Shown here one piece after another: positions 1-7,519 of a stretch of 64,000 bases of DNA; the stretch's first letter is position 1, and every line of letters begins with the position of its first letter. The stretch comes from an uncultured Marmoricola sp. (GTDB lineage Bacteria; Actinomycetota; Actinomycetes; Propionibacteriales; Nocardioidaceae). Under the pieces are notes generated by a model. It was not told where the DNA came from and ran no database searches. It worked only from the letters and a program-made list of their open reading frames with translations. The stretch spans positions 44,676 through 108,675 of the forward strand of contig NZ_CALTZE010000001.1 in NCBI RefSeq assembly GCF_943913695.1, given 5' to 3'. Position numbers and translations under genes: made by a program.

Positions 1-303
1 AGCGTCGGGGTGCCGGAGTCGCAGTGGAACAGCCGCTCCGCGGCGCGACCCGTGGAGGGCGACGGACCCCGGCTCTTCTTCCAGCAGGTGCCGGAGGGCA
101 AGAGCGCGAAGAACCGCGTGCACCTCGACGTGCGCGCCGCGCCTGGCACGAAGGGCCAGGAGCGGCTCGCCGCGCTCGACGCCGAGGCCGAGCGGCTCGT
201 CGCCCTCGGCGCCAGCGTGGTGCTGCGCCAGGAGCCCAACGCCATGGACGAGGCCTGCATCTGGATGCACGACCCCGAGGGCAACGACTTTTGTCTCGAC
301 TAG
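1..303 (+). CDS. VOC (glyoxalase-like) family protein, C-terminal part
   Basis: The frame is open from the first base, so the start lies outside the window; about 100 residues are visible. The pattern of a beta strand RLFFQQVPEGK, then NRVHLDV, a helix rich in E and R, and a closing DPEGNDFCLD is typical of the second half of a VOC fold (the glyoxalase-like group), where the final acidic residue is often a metal ligand. The substrate cannot be told. The gene ends 17 bases before the convergent channel gene. The fold call is good; function is unknown. Confidence 0.75.
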   Translation, partial: SVGVPESQWNSRSAARPVEGDGPRLFFQQVPEGKSAKNRVHLDVRAAPGTKGQERLAALDAEAERLVALGASVVLRQEPNAMDEACIWMHDPEGNDFCLD

Positions 304-320
304 GGCTCCGGAGCCCCGGC

Positions 321-998
321 TCAGCGGTGGCGGACGGTCATGGCGACCAGGCGCGAGATCACCATCGCGACGTAGAGCACGCCGGCCACCTGCTCGAGGA
401 TCACCACCGAGCGGGCGTGGTCGCCGACGGGGAGGATGTCGCTGAGGCCGACGCTGGTCAGGTTGGTGAAGGAGAAGAAGAGCAGGTCGAAGAAGCGGTC
501 GGCCCCGGCCTCGCCGAGCGGTTCGATCGAGCCGGGGTAGACCACGGCGACCACGACGTAGACGTGGGCGAAGCCCCAGGCCAGCACCGTGAACGCCGCG
601 CCGATGGCCCACAGCTCGTCGGTGCTGACGCGGTCGTCGTGGAAGAGGTAGCGGATCAGGCTCACCGAGACGTAGAAGTAGAAGATCGCGTGCAGCGCGC
701 CGCTGGAGATCGCGATCGCGTCGGACTCCGGGCGGAAGGCCTCCGCGACGGTGAGCATGACGGCGGGCAGCCCGACGGCGACGGCGATCACCGAGAGCGC
801 CGGGGTGTTGCGCACCACCGCGACGGCGAGGGCCACGGCCACCATCGAGAGCACGCCGAGCACGGTGGCGCCGACGATGCCGTCGGAGAGGAACGGGTAG
901 GCCACGACCGCGGCCAGCTGGGCGAGCAGCAGCAGCGCGCTGGGCTTGTGCAGACCCATCTGCTGCAGACCCGCGGTGTCGCTTCGCCCTGTCTCCAT
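321..998 (-). CDS. Potassium-channel-like membrane protein with altered filter
   Basis: A 225-residue membrane protein with about six hydrophobic helices. Its C-terminal part has the layout of a two-helix ion channel pore (Ion_trans_2): a pore helix FFSFTNL, a filter-position TSVGLSD at about residues 181-187, then a last helix rich in V, L and A. In potassium channels the filter reads T-V-G-Y-G-D; here Y-G is replaced by L-S, so potassium selectivity is doubtful. The start was set at ATG 998 because a TAGACT box lies 8 bases upstream, giving a leaderless mRNA. There is no cytoplasmic RCK domain. Family good, ion unknown. Confidence 0.75.
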   Translation of the reverse strand: METGRSDTAGLQQMGLHKPSALLLLAQLAAVVAYPFLSDGIVGATVLGVLSMVAVALAVAVVRNTPALSVIAVAVGLPAVMLTVAEAFRPESDAIAISSGALHAIFYFYVSVSLIRYLFHDDRVSTDELWAIGAAFTVLAWGFAHVYVVVAVVYPGSIEPLGEAGADRFFDLLFFSFTNLTSVGLSDILPVGDHARSVVILEQVAGVLYVAMVISRLVAMTVRHR

Positions 999-1012
999 CG
1001 CGCGAGAGTCTA
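999..1012 (-). promoter_or_regulatory. -10 box and leaderless start of the channel gene
   Basis: On the minus strand TAGACT (1012 to 1007) is followed by 8 bases and then ATG at 998. That spacing puts transcription start at or next to the A of ATG, so the mRNA would have almost no leader. No Shine-Dalgarno sequence is visible. Confidence 0.45.
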
Positions 1013-1069
1013 GGCTCGCCCGTGGCGTCCACGGGACGACCACGCCACAGGGGAGCCAGGGAGGTGCGC

Positions 1070-1609
1070 GTGCCCAGCGTCGAGCCGACCCTGCAGCCGT
1101 CCGCGCGCCGATGGCTGGCGGTCGACGTGGCCCTGCTGGGCCTGGCGCTGGTGCTTGTCGTGGTGCTCGCCGTGCTGTGGACCCGCGACGACGCCCCAGC
1201 GGCCGGCGACCCCCACGCCGAGCGCCTCTCCGCGCTGCAGCGCGAGGTCGCGGACGCCGCGCTCGCCGAGGTGCGGGCCTTCCTCGAGGTCGACCACCGC
1301 GACATGGACGCCGTCACGGAGCGCGTGCTCGCGGGAGCGACCGGCGACTTCGCCGAGCAGTACGCCGTGGGACGCGACCGCCTGGTCGCCCGGGTGGAGC
1401 GCGCCGAGGCCGAGGTGAGCAGCTCCAGCCGCGCCCTGGGTGTCGGCCTCCTCGAGGACGACCGGGCCGAGGTCCTGGTGGCCGCCGACAGCGTGCTGGT
1501 CGACCGGAGCACCGGTGAGGAGCCGCGCTTCCGCAAGCACCGGCTCCGGCTCGTACTCGAGCGCGACGACGCCGAGTGGCTGGTCGCCGAGCTGGAGCTG
1601 GCACCGTGA
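1070..1609 (+). CDS. Mce-associated-type membrane protein
   Basis: A 179-residue protein with one membrane helix near the N-terminus (about residues 15-37, LALVLVVVLAVLW) and an outside domain of about 130 residues with an alternating helix/strand pattern like the NTF2-like domain of Mce-associated proteins. Those proteins support Mce lipid-import complexes at the actinobacterial envelope. GTG 1070 was chosen because AGGGAG at 1058-1063 is well placed; GTG 1064 is possible. The stop overlaps the next start by 4 bases. No mce or yrbE genes are in the window, so the role is inferred from fold and gene pairing only. Confidence 0.65.
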   Translation: MPSVEPTLQPSARRWLAVDVALLGLALVLVVVLAVLWTRDDAPAAGDPHAERLSALQREVADAALAEVRAFLEVDHRDMDAVTERVLAGATGDFAEQYAVGRDRLVARVERAEAEVSSSSRALGVGLLEDDRAEVLVAADSVLVDRSTGEEPRFRKHRLRLVLERDDAEWLVAELELAP

Positions 1610-2145
1610 GCGGCGCGCTGCCGCGCGGGCTGCGGTGGGTCGGCCCAGGGGCCACCTTCGTGCTGGTGCTGCTCTGCCTCGCGCTCGGCGCCGGTGTCGC
1701 CCTCACCCTGCTGGGCTCCGACCGCACCCCCAGCACCCGGCCCTCCACCGAGCGACCGGTCACCTCCGTCGCCGCCCGCGAGGCCGCGCTGGAGGGGGCG
1801 GGCCCGCTGACCGAGCGGGTGCTCTCCTATGACTGGGAGGGCTTCGACGGGGTGGTCGAGGAGACGCGGGGCGAGCTCCTCTCCTCCGGCTTCGGCGAGG
1901 AGTACGCCGCCCAGATGGCGTCGCTGCGCCCCCGCGTGGTGCGCGACCGGGTGACGGTGCGCGCGACGGCGCGCCAGGTCGGGGTGGTCTCGGCCGGGCC
2001 CGACCGGGCGGTGGCGCTGGTCTTCGCCGACCAGGTCAGCACCACCCAGGGCTCGCCCGGCCGACGCAGCGACCAGGTGCGGGTGTTGGTCACCCTGAGC
2101 GCCGACGAGGGAGTGTGGCGCGTGTCCCGGATGGATGCCTTCTGA
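1606..2145 (+). CDS. Second Mce-associated-type membrane protein
   Basis: A 179-residue protein built like its upstream neighbour: one membrane helix (about residues 13-35, FVLVLLCLALGAGVALTLL), then a soluble domain beginning with a helix around ERVLSYDWEGFDGVVEE and ending with strands around VRVLVTLSADEGVWRVSRM. The equal length and layout suggest an old tandem duplication. GTG 1606 overlaps the preceding stop and its own stop overlaps the ATG of the flavoprotein gene, so the three form one translationally coupled unit. The cargo is unknown. Confidence 0.6.
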   Translation: MSGALPRGLRWVGPGATFVLVLLCLALGAGVALTLLGSDRTPSTRPSTERPVTSVAAREAALEGAGPLTERVLSYDWEGFDGVVEETRGELLSSGFGEEYAAQMASLRPRVVRDRVTVRATARQVGVVSAGPDRAVALVFADQVSTTQGSPGRRSDQVRVLVTLSADEGVWRVSRMDAF

Positions 2146-3137
2146 TGAGAGGTCACGACGTCGAGACCGACCTGCTGATCGTCGGAGCCGGGCCCACGGG
2201 CCTCTTCGGCGCCTACTACGCGGGCTTCCGCGGCATGCGGGTGGCGGTCGTCGACTCGCTGCCCGAGCTCGGCGGGCAGGTCTCGGCGATGTATCCCGAG
2301 AAGTCGATCCTCGACATCGCGGGCTTCCCGTCGGTCAAGGGCCGTGAGCTGGTCGAGCAGCTGGTCGAGCAGGCCGCGAGCGCGCGACCGGCGTACCTGC
2401 TCGGCCGCACGGCCTCCTCGCTGGAGACCACGGACGAGGAGTCGGGGACCGGGGTGGTGATGCAGCTCGACGACGGCACCACGATCACCGCGAAGGTCGT
2501 CATCATCACCGCCGGGATGGGCAAGTTCACGCCCCGTCCGCTGCCGGCGGGGGAGGGCTGGGAGGACCGCGGTCTGGTCTTCTTCGTCCCCTCCTTCGCC
2601 GAGTACGCCGGCCGCGACGTCGTCATCGTCGGCGGCGGCGACAGCGCCTTCGACTGGGCGCACCACCTGGAGCCGATCGCCCGCTCGGTGACGCTGGTGC
2701 ACCGCCGCGACCAGTTCCGCGCGCACCGAGCGACCGTCGACGCCGTGCTCGCGGGCTCGACCGAGGTGATCACCAAGGCCCAGGTGACCCGGCTGGTGGG
2801 GGAGCACCACGTGGAGTCGGTCGAGATCACGACCGCCGACGGCGAGGTGCTCACCCGGCCCGCGCAGAGCGTCGTGGCCGCGCTCGGGTTCGTCGCCGAC
2901 CTCGGCGCGATGCAGCAGTGGGGGCTCGACTTCGACCACCGCCACGTGCGGGTCGACACCCACATGCGCACCAACCTGCCGCGCGTCTTCGCCGCCGGTG
3001 ACATCACCGAGTATCCCGGCAAGGTGCGGCTGATCGCGGTCGGCTTCGGCGAGGTCGCGACCGCGGTCAACAACGCGGCGGTGCTCGTCGACCCCGACGC
3101 CCACGTCTTCCCCGGACACTCCTCGGACGGCAGTTGA
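2145..3137 (+). CDS. Ferredoxin/flavodoxin-NADP+ reductase, thioredoxin-reductase-like
   Basis: A 330-residue FAD enzyme. The FAD-binding GAGPTG motif is at residues 14-19, the NADPH-binding VIVGGGDSAFDW lies in the middle, and the C-terminal FAD contact is AAGDITEYPGKVRL. The order matches thioredoxin reductase but there is no CxxC redox pair, which is the mark of the YumC-type ferredoxin-NADP reductase family. The expected reaction is electron transfer between NADPH and a ferredoxin or flavodoxin in the cytoplasm. The ATG overlaps the upstream stop by one base, so it is coupled to the two membrane proteins. No ferredoxin gene is nearby. Confidence 0.85.
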   Translation: MRGHDVETDLLIVGAGPTGLFGAYYAGFRGMRVAVVDSLPELGGQVSAMYPEKSILDIAGFPSVKGRELVEQLVEQAASARPAYLLGRTASSLETTDEESGTGVVMQLDDGTTITAKVVIITAGMGKFTPRPLPAGEGWEDRGLVFFVPSFAEYAGRDVVIVGGGDSAFDWAHHLEPIARSVTLVHRRDQFRAHRATVDAVLAGSTEVITKAQVTRLVGEHHVESVEITTADGEVLTRPAQSVVAALGFVADLGAMQQWGLDFDHRHVRVDTHMRTNLPRVFAAGDITEYPGKVRLIAVGFGEVATAVNNAAVLVDPDAHVFPGHSSDGS

Positions 3138-3148
3138 CGGACGTTCAG

Positions 3149-3161
3149 TAGAGTCCGCAGG
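3149..3161 (+). promoter_or_regulatory. -10 box and leaderless start of the glycosyltransferase cluster
   Basis: TAGAGT at 3149-3154 is followed by exactly 7 bases and then GTG 3162. The spacing predicts a leaderless transcript starting the four-gene cluster. TTGACG at 3134-3139 is too close to be its -35 element. Confidence 0.45.
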
Positions 3162-4403
3162 GTGCGCGTCGCCCTGCTGTCCTACCGGAGCAAGCCGCAC
3201 TGCGGGGGGCAGGGCGTCTACGTCCGCTACCTCTCCCGCGAGCTGGTGCGCCTGGGCCACGACGTCGAGGTGATCTCCGGGGCGCCCTACCCCGAGCTCG
3301 ACCCCGGGGTGCGGCTCAGCAGGCTGCCGAGCCTCGACCTCTACCGCGAGCCCGACCCCTTCCGCACGCCGCGGCTCTCCGAGCTGCGCGACCTGCTCGA
3401 CGTCACCGAGGTCCTGGAGATGTGGGCGGGCAGCTTCCCCGAGCCCCGCACCTTCGCGCGCCGCGCGGCGCGGCTGCTGGCCCGGCGCCGCGACGACTTC
3501 GACGTGGTCCACGACAACCAGACGCTCGGGTGGGGGATGGTCGACGTCGAGCGGATGCTGCCGACGGTCACCACCATCCACCACCCCATCAGCGTCGACC
3601 GGCGCACCGACCTCGCCAGCACCCGCAGCCGCTGGAAGCGCTTCGGGCTGCGCCGCTGGTATGCCTTCACCCGGATGCAGGCCCGTGTGGCCAGGCAGGC
3701 CGGGCGCGTGCTCACGGTCTCGGAGTCGAGCCGCCGCGACATCGTGCGCGACTTCGGCGTCGACCCCGCCCGCGTGCAGGTCGTGCCGCTGGGCGTCGAC
3801 GAGGGCTTCGTGCCGCCCACCGAGCCCCGGGTGCCCGGTCGCATCCTGGCGATGGCCAGCGCCGACGCCCCCATGAAGGGGGTCGCGACCCTGCTGGAGG
3901 CGGTGGCCAAGCTGCGCACCGAGCGCGACGTGCACCTCGTGCTCGTCTCCAAGCCCACGCCGGGGGGCCGTACCGAGCGGCTGGTCGATGAGCTCGGCCT
4001 CCACGACGCGGTCAGCTTCGTCCACGGGGTCGACGACGCCGAGCTGGTGCGCCTGATGGGCTCGGCCGAGGTCGCCTGCGTGCCCTCGCTCTACGAGGGC
4101 TTCTCGCTGCCCACCGCGGAGCTGATGGCCTGCGAGACCCCGCTCGTGGTGAGCCGCGCCGGCGCTATCCCCGAGGTGGTCGGCCCCGACGGGGAGTGCG
4201 CCGACCTGGTGCGGCCCGGTGACGTGGGCGAGCTGGAGCACGCGCTGGCCGCGCTGCTCGACGACCCCGACCGGCGCGCGCGGATGGGCCGCGCGGGTCG
4301 CGCCCGGGTGCTGGAGCGGTTCGGCTGGCGGGCGGTCGCGGAGGCCACCGTGGCGGCGTACGACGATGTGGTGGCGCGCCGGGCGCGCCAGGAGGAGGAC
4401 TGA
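3162..4403 (+). CDS. GT4-family glycosyltransferase
   Basis: A 413-residue GT-B enzyme. The N-terminal domain has the glycine-rich GGQGVYVRYLSREL loop and the C-terminal domain has the nucleotide-sugar site EGFSLPTAELMACETPLV, with the E-x7-E pattern of retaining GT4 enzymes. It should move a sugar from an activated donor to an unknown acceptor in the cytoplasm. GTG 3162 follows a -10 box by 7 bases. The stop is one base before the methyltransferase start. Sitting with two methyltransferases and a cyclase-like protein, it probably builds a modified lipid or glycan; that is inference. Confidence 0.85.
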   Translation: MRVALLSYRSKPHCGGQGVYVRYLSRELVRLGHDVEVISGAPYPELDPGVRLSRLPSLDLYREPDPFRTPRLSELRDLLDVTEVLEMWAGSFPEPRTFARRAARLLARRRDDFDVVHDNQTLGWGMVDVERMLPTVTTIHHPISVDRRTDLASTRSRWKRFGLRRWYAFTRMQARVARQAGRVLTVSESSRRDIVRDFGVDPARVQVVPLGVDEGFVPPTEPRVPGRILAMASADAPMKGVATLLEAVAKLRTERDVHLVLVSKPTPGGRTERLVDELGLHDAVSFVHGVDDAELVRLMGSAEVACVPSLYEGFSLPTAELMACETPLVVSRAGAIPEVVGPDGECADLVRPGDVGELEHALAALLDDPDRRARMGRAGRARVLERFGWRAVAEATVAAYDDVVARRARQEED

Positions 4404-4404
4404 G

Positions 4405-5127
4405 GTGCTGACCGTCGACTTCGAGCGGCTGGGGCTGCGTGCGGGCGACCGCGTGATCGACATGGGGTGCGGCGCAGGTCGCCACGCCTTCGAGATGTAT
4501 CGGCGGGGCGCCGACGTCATCGCCTTCGACGCCGACGCCGACGAGCTGCACGGCGTCTCGGAGCTCTTCGCGGCGATGCGCGAGGCCGGCGAGGTGCCCG
4601 CTGGTGCCGAGGCCGACGTCAAGCAGGGCGACGCGCTCGCGCTGCCCTTCGCCGACGGCGAGTTCGACTGCGTGGTGGCCGCGGAGGTGCTCGAGCACAT
4701 CCCCGACGACGCGGGCGCGATCGCCGAGCTGGTGCGCGTGCTACGTCCGGGCGGCACCATCGCCGTCACGGTGCCGCGCTACGGACCCGAGCGGGTCTGC
4801 TGGGCGCTGTCGACGGCCTACCACGAGGTCGAGGGCGGACACGTGCGGATCTACCGCGGCTCCGAGCTCGCCGCGCAGCTGGAGCAGGCGGGCCTCGTGC
4901 TGGAGGGCCGCGACCACGTGCACGCGCTGCACTCGCCCTACTGGTGGATCAAGTGCGCGGTGGGCGTCGACCGCGACCGGCACCCGCTCGTACGGGCCTA
5001 CCACCAGGTGCTGGTCTGGGACATCATGCGCACCCGCGGCATCTCCCGGGTGACCCGCGCGGCCGAGCGGCTGCTCGACCCGGTCATCGGCAAGAGCCTG
5101 GTGCTCTACCTGCGCAAGCCCGCATGA
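4405..5127 (+). CDS. Class I SAM-dependent methyltransferase
   Basis: A 240-residue enzyme with a Rossmann-type SAM site: motif I VIDMGCGAGRHAFEM near residues 18-32, the acidic ribose contact FDADADE, and VVAAEVLEHIPDD followed by VLRPGG, all typical of the UbiE/Methyltransf_11 group. GTG 4405 follows a GGAGGAGG run that lies inside the end of the glycosyltransferase gene. Its stop overlaps the start of the cyclase-like gene. The C-terminal third (YWWIKCAVGVDRD onward) is not part of the core fold and may recognise the substrate, which is unknown. Confidence 0.85.
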   Translation: MLTVDFERLGLRAGDRVIDMGCGAGRHAFEMYRRGADVIAFDADADELHGVSELFAAMREAGEVPAGAEADVKQGDALALPFADGEFDCVVAAEVLEHIPDDAGAIAELVRVLRPGGTIAVTVPRYGPERVCWALSTAYHEVEGGHVRIYRGSELAAQLEQAGLVLEGRDHVHALHSPYWWIKCAVGVDRDRHPLVRAYHQVLVWDIMRTRGISRVTRAAERLLDPVIGKSLVLYLRKPA

Positions 5128-6191
5128 GGCTGCCCGAGCTCCCCGGCCTGCTGAGCGCCGACGAGGTCGCCGCGACGGCGCGCTCGATCGCGCGCTCGCA
5201 GGAGCCCGACGGCGCGATCCCGTGGAGCCCGCTCGACAAGGTCGACCTCTGGAACCACGTCGAGGCGGCGATGGGCCTGCTCGCGGGCGGCGAGGTCGAC
5301 GCTGCGGAGGCGGCGTACGACTGGGCCCTGCGCACCCAGCGCCCCGACGGGTCCTGGCCGATGCGGCTGCACCTCGGCTCGGTCGACGACCCCGGCACCG
5401 AGACCAACATGTGCGCCTACCTGGCCGTCGGCGTCTGGCACCACTGGCTGCTGCGCCACGACCTGGCGCGCGTCGAGGAGCTGTGGCCCGCCGTACGCCG
5501 CGGGCTCGACCTCGTGGTCGGGCAGCAGCTGCCCTTCGGTGGGCTCTCCTGGGCCCAGGGGTGGCCCGAGGCGCTGCTCTCGGGCTCGGCGAGCATCTAC
5601 CAGTCGCTGCGGGCGGGCGTCGCCCTCGCCGGGCTGGTCGGCGACCCGCAGCCGGAGTGGGAGCTCGCGGGGGGCCGGCTCGGCCACGCGCTGCGCGAGC
5701 ACCGCGACGGGTTCCTGTCGAAGGACGCCTTCGCGATGGACTGGTACTACCCCGTCCTCGGCGGCGCCGTCCGCGGCCGCGCCGGCCACGACCTGCTCGC
5801 CCTCCGGTGGGACGACTTCGTGGTGCCCGGGCTGGGCATCCGCTGCGTCTCGACCAACCCGTGGGTCACCGGCGCCGAGACCTGCGAGCTGGTCCTGGCC
5901 CTCGACGCCGTCGACGACCGGGACCGGGCGCTGCGGCTGCTGGCCGACATGCAGCACCTGCGCGACGCCGAGGGCGGCTACTGGACCGGCTACGTCTACG
6001 CCGACGACGCCATCTGGCCGCGCGAGGAGACGACGTACACCGCTGCCGCGGTGATCCTCGCCGTCGACGCGCTCTCCCGCACCACGCCGGGCTCGGGCAT
6101 CATGCGCGGCGACACCCTGGCGGCGCACTTCCCCGAGATCGGCCTGGAGTGCGGCTGCCCCGACCGCTCAGCCGACGTGCTCGCCCGCTGA
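5124..6191 (+). CDS. Prenyltransferase/terpenoid-cyclase-fold protein
   Basis: A 355-residue soluble protein with repeated aromatic and glycine motifs that resemble QW repeats of the alpha/alpha-toroid fold: SQEPDGAIPW, TQRPDGSWPM and LRDAEGGYW. No DxDD acid of squalene cyclases is visible, so it may be a distant toroid enzyme rather than a true cyclase. The ATG overlaps the methyltransferase stop by 4 bases, and its last 24 bases overlap the end of the convergent methyltransferase gene. Database-style names would be prenyltransferase or squalene-cyclase-like; the reaction is not known. Confidence 0.65.
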   Translation: MRLPELPGLLSADEVAATARSIARSQEPDGAIPWSPLDKVDLWNHVEAAMGLLAGGEVDAAEAAYDWALRTQRPDGSWPMRLHLGSVDDPGTETNMCAYLAVGVWHHWLLRHDLARVEELWPAVRRGLDLVVGQQLPFGGLSWAQGWPEALLSGSASIYQSLRAGVALAGLVGDPQPEWELAGGRLGHALREHRDGFLSKDAFAMDWYYPVLGGAVRGRAGHDLLALRWDDFVVPGLGIRCVSTNPWVTGAETCELVLALDAVDDRDRALRLLADMQHLRDAEGGYWTGYVYADDAIWPREETTYTAAAVILAVDALSRTTPGSGIMRGDTLAAHFPEIGLECGCPDRSADVLAR

Positions 6192-6821
6192 GCCCGCGGT
6201 ACGCCGCAGCACCCGCATCGACCCGACCGTCTCGCGCGGGGTGAAAGCGCCGCTCGCGACCGCCCGCTCCCACACGTGGAAGGGTGCCTGGCCGCCGTCG
6301 GCGGGGTGCTCGAAGACGTCGTGGATCACCAGCACGCCGCCCGGCAGCACCCACCGGGCGAAGCCGGTGTAGTCGGCCTGCGCGTGCTCCTCGGCGTGGC
6401 CACCGTCGACGAAGAGCAGCGCCAGGGGGGTGCGCCAGTGGGCCGAGACGGTGGTGCTGCGGCCGACGATCGCGACCACCACGTCCTCCAGGCCGGCGCG
6501 GTGGAGGGTGTCGCGGAAGAACGGCAGCGTGTCCATCAGCCCCGTGCGGGGGTCGACCAGCTCGGTGTCGTGGTGCTCCCAGCCGGCCTGGTTCTCCTCC
6601 GAGCCGCGGTGGTGGTCGACGGTGAAGATGGTGCTGCCGGTCTCCTGCGCCGCCGCGCCGAGGTAGACCGCCGACTTCCCGCAGTAGCTGCCGACCTCCA
6701 GCCCCGGCCCCGCCCCGAGGTGCGCCAGCGCCGTGTCGTGCAGCAGCTCGCCCTCGTCGTCGGGCATGAACCCCTTCGCCGCCCGGGCATGGTCGAGCAC
6801 CTCCGCGTCCACGCCCGCCAC
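6168..6821 (-). CDS. Class I SAM methyltransferase, Methyltransf_24 type
   Basis: A 217-residue enzyme. Motif I is LEVGSYCGKSAVYLG, followed by TIFTVDHH, and the LLFVDGGHAEEHAQAD segment carries the D and H pair common in the cephalosporin hydroxylase/O-methyltransferase-like group. It is convergent with the cyclase-like gene and the two stop ends overlap by 24 bases, so strong transcription of either could disturb the other. Upstream lies the first repeat block. The substrate is unknown; linkage to the glycosyltransferase cluster is inferred from position. Confidence 0.8.
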   Translation of the reverse strand: MAGVDAEVLDHARAAKGFMPDDEGELLHDTALAHLGAGPGLEVGSYCGKSAVYLGAAAQETGSTIFTVDHHRGSEENQAGWEHHDTELVDPRTGLMDTLPFFRDTLHRAGLEDVVVAIVGRSTTVSAHWRTPLALLFVDGGHAEEHAQADYTGFARWVLPGGVLVIHDVFEHPADGGQAPFHVWERAVASGAFTPRETVGSMRVLRRTAGSAGEHVG

Positions 6822-6846
6822 CCTAGGCCCGCCCCGGTCGCCCCGG

Positions 6847-7098
6847 GTGGCGTGTCGCTCCCTGAGGAGCCCCGCGAGGGACGAGCGGTGTCGGCCGCTC
6901 CCTGAGGAGCCCCGCGAGGGACGAGCGGGGTGTCACGAAGGGGCGGGGTGGTGGGCGCCCTTCGTGGCTCGCTGCGCTCGCGCCTCAGGGAGCGGTGGTG
7001 GCGTGTCGCTTCCTGAGGAGCCCCGCGAGGGACGAGCGGTGTCGGTCGTTCCCTGAGGAGCCCCGCGAGGGACGAGCGGGGTGTCACGAAGGGGCGGG
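6847..7098. repeat. Palindromic repeat block 1 (REP-like)
   Basis: Four near-identical 32-base units begin with GCTCCCTGAGGAGCCCC and lie at 6857-6888, 6897-6928, 7008-7039 and 7048-7079. The pair at 6857/6897 recurs 151 bases later, so a unit of about 100 bases (6847-6947) is repeated at 6998-7098 with few changes. Between them lie inverted arms: CCGCTCCCTGAGG at 6895-6907 pairs perfectly with 6983-6995, and CACGAAGGG near 6934 pairs with CCCTTCGTG ending at 6966. The block can fold into a long hairpin. Its last bases (7084-7098) are also the 3' end of the GIY-YIG gene. Confidence 0.8.
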
Positions 7099-7425
7099 GG
7101 GAGGTGTCGTGTCGGCTTCTCGGGCCGCGGCTCGGGCAGCACGGCCGGCGGGGGACCGCGAGGACAGCAGCTTCAACGCCTCGAAGTCTCCCTCGATGAG
7201 CGCACGCTTCTTCGCCCGACTCCAGCCGTGGATGCGTCTCTCGGTGGCGTAGGCGTCCCTGATCGACTCGGACTCGGCCGCCCACACCAGGGTCACCGGT
7301 CTCCGCCGCCGGGTGTAGGCGGCGACTTCCCCAGCGTTGTGCTGGAGGAGCCGTTGAGCCAGGTCGATGGTGCTGCCCACGTAGTAGGAGCCGTCCGAGC
7401 ACTGCAGGATGTAGGTCCACGCCAT
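7084..7425 (-). CDS. Single-domain GIY-YIG nuclease (UPF0213-like)
   Basis: A 113-residue protein made almost only of a GIY-YIG domain: WTYILQCSDGSYYVGST holds the two-part GIY...YIG motif (here YIL and YVG), and later TRRRRPVTLVW and ATERRIHGWSRAKK supply the expected Arg and Glu of the fold. Such proteins are structure-specific DNA endonucleases or repair factors; the true role is unclear for the family. ATG 7425 was chosen because the domain begins there. The stop codon and final APS residues come from repeat block 1, and block 2 lies just upstream, so the gene is bracketed by repeats. Confidence 0.8.
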   Translation of the reverse strand: MAWTYILQCSDGSYYVGSTIDLAQRLLQHNAGEVAAYTRRRRPVTLVWAAESESIRDAYATERRIHGWSRAKKRALIEGDFEALKLLSSRSPAGRAARAAAREADTTPPPAPS

Positions 7426-7519
7426 GGTCGGATGTTTGCCCGAGGTAAGACGCAGGATCCGAGACTGCCTGTCGCCTGTGGAGGAGCGGCCGCGGGGTGA
7501 GCCTGTGGAGGGTTGGTGG

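Noticed and set aside
3134..3154. TTGACG and TAGAGT as a -35/-10 pair before the glycosyltransferase
   Set aside because: The spacing is 9 bases, too short; only the -10 with the leaderless start was kept.
1827..4769. A very long minus-strand open frame opposite the flavoprotein and glycosyltransferase genes
   Set aside because: Its product is low in hydrophobic pattern and full of R, H and G runs, and the plus-strand genes have clear domains. It is a shadow of high-GC coding.
6847..7098. Short open frames with LPEEPREGRA-type peptides in the repeats
   Set aside because: They are translations of the repeat units in several frames and have no start signals.
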